From NCBI GenBank assembly GCA_964408025.1, contig CAYOXX010000089.1, positions 1 to 13,366 on the forward strand: a DNA stretch of 13,366 bases. Reading direction: 5' to 3'. The notes under the pieces were generated by a model. It worked only from the letters and a program-made list of their open reading frames with translations, ran no database searches and was not told the origin of the DNA. Shown one piece after another: positions 7,564-12,623 of the stretch (positions are counted from its first letter, which is position 1; every line of letters starts with the position of its first letter). This DNA is from CAYOXX01 sp964408025 (GTDB lineage Bacteria; Acidobacteriota; DATKUA01). Made by a program: the position numbers and the translations under genes.

Positions 7564-7581
7564 CGGGCGCTACCGCGCCCG
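7564..7581 (-). other. GC-rich hairpin between the zinc-ribbon gene and lemA
   Basis: On the minus strand CGGGCGC-GGTA-GCGCCCG is a perfect 7-bp stem with a tetraloop. It lies in the 73-base gap between the zf-TFIIB stop and the lemA start. No U-run follows, so it is not a standard terminator; RNA processing or partial attenuation inside the operon is possible. Confidence 0.45.
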
Positions 7582-7610
7582 CAGCCCGCTCCCCTTCGGC
7601 GCCGGCATCG

Positions 7611-8009
7611 CTAGCCCCCGCCACCGACCCGGAAGGTCTCGCCGAGGAACTCGATTACCTTCGTCTCCCCCGCCGGCGCGCCGGCGGTCTGCTGCTCGAA
7701 TAGGCCGCCCAGCTCGCCGCCGTCGAACCAGAGGCCGTGGCCCCTGGGGCAGCGGTCGACCAGGATCTCGCCGATCAGAATCTTGTCCATCTTCTTGCGG
7801 CAGCGCGGGCAGCGCCGCGGCCGCTCGTCGCTCTCGGCCCTCGGGGCGGCCGCCCAGTCGGGCAGCTCGATCTCGGCGCCAACGCTCCCGGCGAATAGCT
7901 CGAGCTCGCCGGAGTCGAACCAGATGCCGTTGCAGCCGGCGCAGTAGTCGAGCTCGATGCCGCTGCGCTCGACCACGATCATCTCCTCACCGCAGGCGGG
8001 ACACCTCAT
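7611..8009 (-). CDS. Double zf-TFIIB-like zinc-ribbon protein
   Basis: A 132-residue cytoplasmic protein made almost only of two related zinc ribbons. The first has C3-x-x-C6 and C23-x-x-C26, followed by N-G-I-W-F-D-S-G-E-L. The second has C67-x-x-C70 and C87, with H91 one place after the expected fourth cysteine, followed by G-L-W-F-D-G-G-E-L. The W-F-D-x-G-E-L tail after the second Cys pair marks the zf-TFIIB family (PF13453), whose job is unknown. ATG 8009 is preferred over the upstream in-frame ATG (8036): GGAGG lies seven bases before it and the first ribbon starts at residue 2. It is the first gene of an operon with lemA and htpX. Together with the HtpX tail ribbon, the operon encodes three zinc-ribbon units. 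Confidence 0.88.
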   Translation of the reverse strand: MRCPACGEEMIVVERSGIELDYCAGCNGIWFDSGELELFAGSVGAEIELPDWAAAPRAESDERPRRCPRCRKKMDKILIGEILVDRCPRGHGLWFDGGELGGLFEQQTAGAPAGETKVIEFLGETFRVGGGG

Positions 8010-8126
8010 CCGCTTGCCTCCGTCGATTGCGGGCAAAGTCGATCTCGGGACGTCGGCTTCGTCGGCAGAGTATCGGGTATGCCGGCGCGGCTGTCAAACG
8101 GTTGGACCTGCGAGGTATTGCTGGGT

Positions 8127-8132
8127 TATAAT
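8127..8132 (+). promoter_or_regulatory. Candidate -10 element for the HD-GYP gene
   Basis: TATAAT is a perfect -10 match about 94 bases before the chosen start codon. The best -35 is weak (TTGGAC at 8102-8107, 19-base spacer), so an activator may be needed. Overlap with the minus-strand promoter means the two may compete or be controlled together. Confidence 0.4.
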
Positions 8133-8156
8133 ATATACAACTCGTGTTTTCGTCAC
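8128..8156 (-). promoter_or_regulatory. Candidate promoter of the zf-TFIIB/lemA/htpX operon
   Basis: On the minus strand GTGACG (8156-8151; 4 of 6), a 17-base spacer and TATTAT (8133-8128; 5 of 6) lie in an AT-rich island. The start would be near 8121, giving a leader of about 112 bases. Its -10 shares bases with the plus-strand TATAAT (8127-8132). Confidence 0.5.
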
Positions 8157-8225
8157 ATTTATTTGGAATTGTGCCGATTACAACTATGCTTGTATCTGGA
8201 GCGATGTATCCCTGTCTGGATGATC

Positions 8226-9281
8226 ATGGTTGCTGCTAAGCCGAGAACGTTTACCTCGATCTCTCCCGACTCGATTGTGTTGGGCAGCATCCCGTTTAAC
8301 CTCTACGCCTCGGCTGCCGGCGGGCGCCTGGTGCTGTTCTGCCGCGCCGGCCTCGAAATCACCGAGCGCCATAAGGAGATGCTGGCGCGGATGGCGAGGC
8401 AGCTCTACATCAGCAGCGCGGAGATCGAGCCTTACCTGGGTTACGCCTCCGAGCAGACAGTAAAGCAGTTGGCGAGTTCCAGCCTCAGCCCCGCCAAGAA
8501 GGCCAACATCGTCACCGGTGTCGGCTCCGTCATCATGCAAGCGCTGCTCAAGGACCCCCGCAGCGGCGAGATCGACAGCCACAGCGAGCGCTACGTCGAC
8601 CTTATGGTCGAGCTGGTCCTCAACTCCCCTTCCGCCAGGGACCACCTGTTTGTCCTCTCCTTCACGAAGAACTACCTCCTGGCCCACAGCGTCAACGTCT
8701 GCACCTTTTGCATCCTCATCGCCCAGAACCTCTACCACGGGAACAAGGAGGTGCTGTGGGAGCTGGGGCTCGGCGGCCTGCTGCACGACATCGGGATGAC
8801 CCAGATCGACCCCGAGGTTTACGGCAAGAGCCGGCTCCTGAACGACGACGAGAAAGAGGTGGTGCGAAAGCACCCGCGCCACTCCTACGAGCTGCTGGCC
8901 GAAAAGGGCCTCTCCGACGGCGTGCTGGAGATGGCCCGCAGCCACCACGAGCGCGCCGACGGCAGCGGCTACCCGTACGGCATCAAGGGCAACGAGATCC
9001 ACCCGTTCGCGCGCATCATAGCCGTCATCGACGTATACGATTCGCTGACCTCGGACCGCCCCCACCGCCAGCGGTTCAAGCCGATGCAGGCCCTCAAGGA
9101 GATGTGGGATTTCAGAAAGTGCTTCGAACCGATAGTACTCAAGGAGCTCTCGCGCCTGGTGCTCCGCGGCAGCAAGCTCCTCGAGAGGTTCGAGAAGAAC
9201 ATGCGCCTGCCGCCGGGCGCCCTCAGGGCCTCGAGCAGCTGGCAACCCAAGTGGTCCCTCGACGACCTCTGCCCGTTCTGA
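8226..9281 (+). CDS. HD-GYP domain protein, probable cyclic-di-GMP phosphodiesterase
   Basis: The 351-residue soluble protein ends in a full HD-GYP domain, a class that hydrolyses cyclic di-GMP to pGpG or GMP using a di- or tri-metal centre. Metal and signature residues are all present: H154, H187-D188 (L-L-H-D-I-G-M), H216, H240-H241, then H-H-E-R-A-D-G-S-G-Y-P (240-250), and D269/D272 in V-I-D-V-Y-D. Residues 1-75 form a small alpha/beta N-terminal domain and 80-150 a helical linker, seen in many stand-alone HD-GYP proteins; its input is unknown. There is no REC domain and no membrane segment. The ATG at 8226 has GGA five bases upstream and the ATG at 8220 is an alternative; starts further up (8079) would lie before the promoter. 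It is divergent from the zf-TFIIB/lemA/htpX operon and converges on the MscS gene. Confidence 0.92.
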   Translation: MVAAKPRTFTSISPDSIVLGSIPFNLYASAAGGRLVLFCRAGLEITERHKEMLARMARQLYISSAEIEPYLGYASEQTVKQLASSSLSPAKKANIVTGVGSVIMQALLKDPRSGEIDSHSERYVDLMVELVLNSPSARDHLFVLSFTKNYLLAHSVNVCTFCILIAQNLYHGNKEVLWELGLGGLLHDIGMTQIDPEVYGKSRLLNDDEKEVVRKHPRHSYELLAEKGLSDGVLEMARSHHERADGSGYPYGIKGNEIHPFARIIAVIDVYDSLTSDRPHRQRFKPMQALKEMWDFRKCFEPIVLKELSRLVLRGSKLLERFEKNMRLPPGALRASSSWQPKWSLDDLCPF

Positions 9282-9359
9282 TCTCGGACGAAAAACACGG
9301 ATAACGCGCGCCCGCCGTCTGCCCGGCTGCAGCTTGCCCCGGTGGGTGGAGCGGTGGGG

Positions 9360-10166
9360 CTAGGGGATCTCGATGCCGAGCTCGTCGAAGCGCTCCTTGA
9401 TGCGGCGCTTGATCTCCTGCTCGATTGCCCACTGCTCACCCGGCAGCGTGGTGACACGGGCGCGGACCGTCGCCTTGGCGCGGCTGAAGGAAACGAGGCC
9501 GAAGACCTCGAGCGGCTCGGTGATCAGCCCCGAGAACTGGGGATCGCCACGCACCTCCTCGCCGATCTGGCGCAGCGTTTCGACGACCCGGCCGATGTCC
9601 TCGCTATAGGCTACGTCGATCTCTATAGCCTTGCGCGAGTAGTCCTTCGTCTTGTTGGTCATCGCCCCGACGGAGCCGTTGGGCACCACGTGCAGGTTGC
9701 CCTCGAAGTCGCGCAGCCGGATGGTGCGCAGGTTGATCGCCTCGACGGCGCCGCTATGGCCGGCGAGCTCGACCGCGTCGCCGACCCGCACCTGGTTCTC
9801 GAGCAGGATGAAGAGGCCGCTGATCACGTCCTTGACTAGGCTCTGTGCGCCGAAGCTGATCGCCAGGCCGGTGATGCCGACGGCCGTCAGGATCGGCGCC
9901 AAATCGAGACCGAGTTCGGAGAGGATCATCAGCAGCGTGACGGCGAGTATGACGCCGACCGCCAGGTGGCGCGCCACCGCGACGATCGTGTCGATCCGCT
10001 TGATCCGCTCCCCGCTTTCCTCCCTCTTCACCAGCACCTTTCGGAACCGGCGCAGCAGCACCCTGGACAGCGCCATCAGCACAACCATCAGCGCCAGTGC
10101 CACCACAATCGACAGCCCCGGGCCCGCCAGCCAGGCCATCACCACGCCTAGAATTTGCTCCCACAT
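9360..10166 (-). CDS. MscS family mechanosensitive ion channel
   Basis: The 268-residue protein matches the size of E. coli MscS (286). It should open under membrane tension to release solutes during a drop in osmolarity. Hydrophobic segments lie at about 16-38 and 64-84. The pore helix region follows at about 88-120, with G-I-T-G-L-A-I-S-F-G-A-Q-S-L-V-K-D, then G-L-F-I-L-L-E-N-Q-V-R-V-G-D. The beta domain carries N-L-R-T-I-R-L-R-D and V-P-N-G-S (145-165), the family hallmarks, and the alpha/beta C-terminal part is complete. I chose ATG 10166 because GGGAG stands six bases upstream; an ORF start at 10235 would only add a polar leader that covers the ribosome site. It is a single gene: 78 bases separate its stop from that of the HD-GYP gene, with no clear terminator between them. 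Confidence 0.93.
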   Translation of the reverse strand: MWEQILGVVMAWLAGPGLSIVVALALMVVLMALSRVLLRRFRKVLVKREESGERIKRIDTIVAVARHLAVGVILAVTLLMILSELGLDLAPILTAVGITGLAISFGAQSLVKDVISGLFILLENQVRVGDAVELAGHSGAVEAINLRTIRLRDFEGNLHVVPNGSVGAMTNKTKDYSRKAIEIDVAYSEDIGRVVETLRQIGEEVRGDPQFSGLITEPLEVFGLVSFSRAKATVRARVTTLPGEQWAIEQEIKRRIKERFDELGIEIP

Positions 10167-10224
10167 ATGAGTCTCCCTCTCTATCTTTCCGCGGTTTCCG
10201 TTCGTTAGTCCACGAGCTTTCGGG

Positions 10225-10230
10225 AGTATA
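10225..10230 (-). promoter_or_regulatory. Candidate -10 element of the MscS gene
   Basis: TATACT on the minus strand (5 of 6) lies in an AT-rich patch about 60 bases before the ATG. The -35 partner is poor (TTTAAG, 17-base spacer, 3 of 6), so this is a weak call. Confidence 0.3.
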
Positions 10231-10281
10231 TACACATCCGCAAGGCGCTTAAAAGGTCCGGCGCTAAACGGTTAGTAAAGA

Positions 10282-10307
10282 GTGGTTGAACCACAGAGAC
10301 CACGGAG
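10282..10307. repeat. Palindrome GTGGTT-G-AACCAC joined to a tandem 9-mer
   Basis: GTGGTT (10282-10287) and AACCAC (10289-10294) are perfect reverse complements around one G. Overlapping this, ACCACAGAG (10290-10298) and ACCACGGAG (10299-10307) form a tandem pair with one mismatch. It sits between the divergent MscS and DUF72 genes. Repeats built on ACCACAGAG-like words occur in the gaps of many bacterial genomes, so this may be one copy of a dispersed family; an operator is the other option. Confidence 0.45.
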
Positions 10308-10408
10308 TTGAGTGGAAATTCCGGTGTCCTCTGCAGTCGGTTCCTTTTTCTGCAGGCATCCCTTATTCAACGTTTGTTGCGATGGCATGTCGGTGTTAGC
10401 ATTTGCCC

Positions 10409-11248
10409 ATGATTCTCGTCTCTACAGCCGGCTTCAGCTATGACGACTGGGTGGGGCCGTTCTACCCGACTGGGACGCCGAAGAACGAGATGCTGCCCTT
10501 CTTCGCGCAGCTCTTCCCTGTCGTCGAGCTGAACTATTCCTATTACGCCATACCCGGCGCGCGCGGCATCGAGGGCCACCTGCGCAAGGCGCCGGGTATG
10601 AGGTTCGCGCTCAAGGGCCACAAGAGCTTCACACACCAGCGGGATTACGGGGATAAAGAGGTAGACGCCTTCCGCTCTGCCCTGGATCAGCTCGGCGAGG
10701 CGGGGGCGCTGCTGGCGCTGCTGCTGCAGTTCCCCTACTCGTTCCACGCCACCGAGGAGAACCTCGACTACCTGGACCGCCTGGCGCGCGAGTTCGAGGC
10801 TTACCCGGCGGCGATCGAGTTCCGGCACATCCGCTGGAAGAGCCGCCAGGCTTTCGACTTCCTTGCCGAGCGCGGGCTATCGCTGGTGACCACGGACGCC
10901 CCCGCCGTCGGCGCGCTCTTCCGTGGGGGGTGGGACTGCGTGGGGCCTTTCGGTTATGTGCGCCTGCACGGCCGCAACGCTGAGAAGTGGTACGGGCACG
11001 AGCAGGCCTGGGAGCGCTACGACTACCTCTACTCGCCCGACGAGATCGAGGGGCTGGCCGGGGCGGTCAAGAAGCTCGCCGGGGCGAACGGCGGGCCGGA
11101 AGCGGAACCGCGCGACGTCTACGTCTTCTTCAACAACCACTGGCAGGCCCAGGGCGCCGTCAACGCCATGCAGCTTACGCTGGCCCTCGGTCTGCCGCTT
11201 CCCGAAGGCCTTCCCGAGGGGCTGCGCGAGCGCGCCGGTCTCCCCTGA
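10409..11248 (+). CDS. DUF72 (YecE-like) domain protein
   Basis: The 279-residue protein spans the whole DUF72/YecE family, which folds as a TIM-barrel-like domain and has no settled function. Hallmarks are T-A-G-F-S-Y-D-D-W near the N-terminus, V-E-L-N-Y-S-Y-Y, the strand A-I-E-F-R-H, then V-R-L-H-G-R-N and V-Y-V-F-F-N-N-H-W-Q-A-Q-G near the end. The E-F-R-H and R-L-H-G-R strands hold conserved polar residues that may form an active site. ATG 10409 is preferred to a TTG six bases before, since G-F-S-Y follows shortly. No Shine-Dalgarno sequence is visible ahead of it. It heads the plus-strand genes; the next start is 71 bases after its stop, so readthrough is possible but unproven. Confidence 0.88.
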   Translation: MILVSTAGFSYDDWVGPFYPTGTPKNEMLPFFAQLFPVVELNYSYYAIPGARGIEGHLRKAPGMRFALKGHKSFTHQRDYGDKEVDAFRSALDQLGEAGALLALLLQFPYSFHATEENLDYLDRLAREFEAYPAAIEFRHIRWKSRQAFDFLAERGLSLVTTDAPAVGALFRGGWDCVGPFGYVRLHGRNAEKWYGHEQAWERYDYLYSPDEIEGLAGAVKKLAGANGGPEAEPRDVYVFFNNHWQAQGAVNAMQLTLALGLPLPEGLPEGLRERAGLP

Positions 11249-11319
11249 GAGGCGAACATGTTTTCCGCTGAAACGTTTAATTGCTGTATGCAGAGCCTGA
11301 CTGAGTGGGAGTAGTTTCG

Positions 11320-12216
11320 ATGAAAAAAATACTGATCCTGATTCTATCTCTGGCCGCCGCGGCGGCGTTTTTTTGTTCGTGCGGGAGCGGCGAGGCGTCG
11401 GAGGCGACGGCGCGCATCGGCACCTGGAATTTGGAATGGTTCGGCGCGCTGGGCCGCAGCGAGGACGACATCCGCCAGATTGCCGCCATCATCCGCGAGC
11501 TGGAGGTCGACGTGCTGGCGCTACAGGAGATCACCTGCCCCTGCGCCATGGAGCAGTTGGCGGCCGAGCTGCCCGGCTACGAGTACTTCATCAGTCCCCA
11601 ACGCGTGCCGCAGAAGCTGGCGTTGCTCTGGAACTCTGAGCGGGTCGGTGAGGTCCGCTTCGACCGCGATGCCTACGACGCCCTGTGGCGGGTTGCCGAC
11701 ACCGGTCTGGACCGCGAGTCGCGCCAGCCGCTGGTCTTCCGCCTGGATATCGGCGAGTTCGACTTCACACTCGTCGTCGTCCACCTGAAGTCGATTCCGG
11801 AGGCCGAGCGCAGCGTCGAAATCCGCAACGTCCAGTTCGGTGCGCTCAACTCCTGGCTGCGCGCCGAGCTTGAGGCCGAAGGCGCCGAGCGGGACATCAT
11901 AATCGCCGGCGACTTCAACTCCTATACCCGCGGGATCTCCAGCGAGCGCCTGCTGGCGGCGGGGCTTGTCGAGTTCGCCACCGCCAACCTGCCCTCCGGC
12001 GAGTACTCGAACATCTGGTACGGCCGCGAGGGCGGCCGTAACCTCTCGCTGATCGACCAGATCGCAGTAACGCCGGAGCTGCGCGCGGGCGAGATGGTGG
12101 GCATAGAGCCGATCCGCGACTGGGACGCCGAGATCGGGCCGCGGCGCTACGAGGAGAGGGTCAGCGACCACCTGCCCGTCGTCGCCGTCTTCAGGACAGA
12201 CAGCGACATCGATTAA
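11320..12216 (+). CDS. Endonuclease/exonuclease/phosphatase family lipoprotein
   Basis: The 298-residue enzyme belongs to the EEP fold (PF03372), metal-dependent phosphodiesterases that include DNase I-like nucleases and phospholipid phosphatases. Catalytic positions are all there: N37 (G-T-W-N-L-E-W), E70 (L-A-L-Q-E-I), H155 (V-V-H-L-K-S), D198/N200 (A-G-D-F-N-S), D246 (L-I-D-Q-I-A-V) and D283-H284 (V-S-D-H-L-P-V). Residues 1-20 are a classical signal peptide (M-K-K, then a hydrophobic run) ending at F-F-C-S-C-G-S-G, so C21 or C19 may be lipidated; the enzyme would act outside the cytoplasm. A C-P-C pair (73-75) directly follows the catalytic Glu strand. ATG 11320 has GGGAG eight bases upstream; a start at 11305 would put polar residues before M-K-K. 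Substrate is unknown. The ATL gene follows after 16 bases. Confidence 0.9.
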   Translation: MKKILILILSLAAAAAFFCSCGSGEASEATARIGTWNLEWFGALGRSEDDIRQIAAIIRELEVDVLALQEITCPCAMEQLAAELPGYEYFISPQRVPQKLALLWNSERVGEVRFDRDAYDALWRVADTGLDRESRQPLVFRLDIGEFDFTLVVVHLKSIPEAERSVEIRNVQFGALNSWLRAELEAEGAERDIIIAGDFNSYTRGISSERLLAAGLVEFATANLPSGEYSNIWYGREGGRNLSLIDQIAVTPELRAGEMVGIEPIRDWDAEIGPRRYEERVSDHLPVVAVFRTDSDID

Positions 12217-12232
12217 GAGGTTCGGACGCGAG

Positions 12233-12544
12233 GTGACGCCCTTCTTCGATGCGGTATACGAGGCGGTCCGCGCCGTCCCGCGCGGGCGCGTCTGCACCTA
12301 CGGACAGGTAGCGCTCATGGTCGGCTCCCCCGGGGCGGCCCGCCAGGTTGGCTGGGCACTACACTGCCTGCCCGCCGGCACCGAGGTGCCCTGGCACCGC
12401 GTCGTAAACGCTCGCGGCGGCATCAGCAAACGCTCCCGCTGGGGCGAGGCGGAACGCCAACGGGTTCTGTTGGAGTCCGAAGAGGTCGAATTCGACGAGA
12501 ACGGACTTATCGATCTCTATAGATACGGGTATACACCCGAATAA
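12233..12544 (+). CDS. atl: Alkyltransferase-like (ATL) DNA-lesion-binding protein
   Basis: The 103-residue protein is the DNA-binding half of the O6-alkylguanine alkyltransferase fold with the active cysteine lost: the usual P-C-H-R-V is P-W-H-R-V-V (53-58), with W54. ATL proteins bind O6-alkylguanine, flip it out and hand the site to nucleotide excision repair without removing the alkyl group. Y23 (T-Y-G-Q-V) and R37 (A-A-R-Q-V-G) match the residues used for base flipping, and the helix-turn-helix region is intact. Length fits stand-alone ATLs (about 100-115). The start is GTG 12233, as no ATG precedes the first helix; AGAGG lies 12 bases before and GAG directly touches the start. It is 16 bases behind the EEP gene and probably co-transcribed. 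A free-standing Ogt/MGMT is ruled out by the Cys-to-Trp change. Confidence 0.92.
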   Translation: MTPFFDAVYEAVRAVPRGRVCTYGQVALMVGSPGAARQVGWALHCLPAGTEVPWHRVVNARGGISKRSRWGEAERQRVLLESEEVEFDENGLIDLYRYGYTPE

Positions 12545-12581
12545 ACCGGTTACATTCTGCCTGGAAGTTTTATCCCTAACA

Positions 12582-12590
12582 TGGTAGAAT
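12582..12590 (+). promoter_or_regulatory. Candidate extended -10 promoter of the right-edge REC-PAS gene
   Basis: TGG-TAGAAT (12582-12590) has the extended TG-n and a 5-of-6 -10 hexamer. The -35 region is weak (TGGAAG, 12562-12567, 17-base spacer), as is usual for extended -10 promoters. The start would fall near 12597, leaving a leader of about 27 bases. It suggests the REC-PAS gene is transcribed apart from the ATL gene. Confidence 0.45.
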
Positions 12591-12623
12591 ATAGCTTCCG
12601 TGTGGTGGGATGGGATAAACAGA

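Noticed and set aside
7538..7624. N-terminal extension of LemA by 29 residues
   Set aside because: The added Ala/Gly-rich segment overlaps the upstream gene's end, and a good ribosome site stands directly before ATG 7537.
8079..8225. HD-GYP protein starting at 8079
   Set aside because: This start precedes the only good -10 element, and the added residues come from the AT-rich promoter DNA with no family likeness.
8204..8239. An 11-codon open frame overlapping the HD-GYP start, as a leader peptide
   Set aside because: The GGAG before it is only two bases from the ATG, and the peptide shows no regulatory codon run. Chance is the simplest explanation.
8184..9245. Minus-strand open frame of 353 codons opposite the HD-GYP gene
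   Set aside because: It is Val/Ala/Leu/Asp-rich without motifs, while the plus strand has every HD-GYP signature.
9336..9360. GCCCC...GGGGC inverted repeat as terminator between the convergent HD-GYP and MscS genes
   Set aside because: The stem is only 5 bp with a 15-base loop, overlaps the MscS stop codon, and has no T-run on either side.
12385..12402. ATL gene as a damaged methylguanine methyltransferase pseudogene
   Set aside because: The frame is intact and the other key residues (Y23, R37) are kept. Trp in place of the active Cys is the defining state of many ATL proteins, so it is a functional class and not decay.
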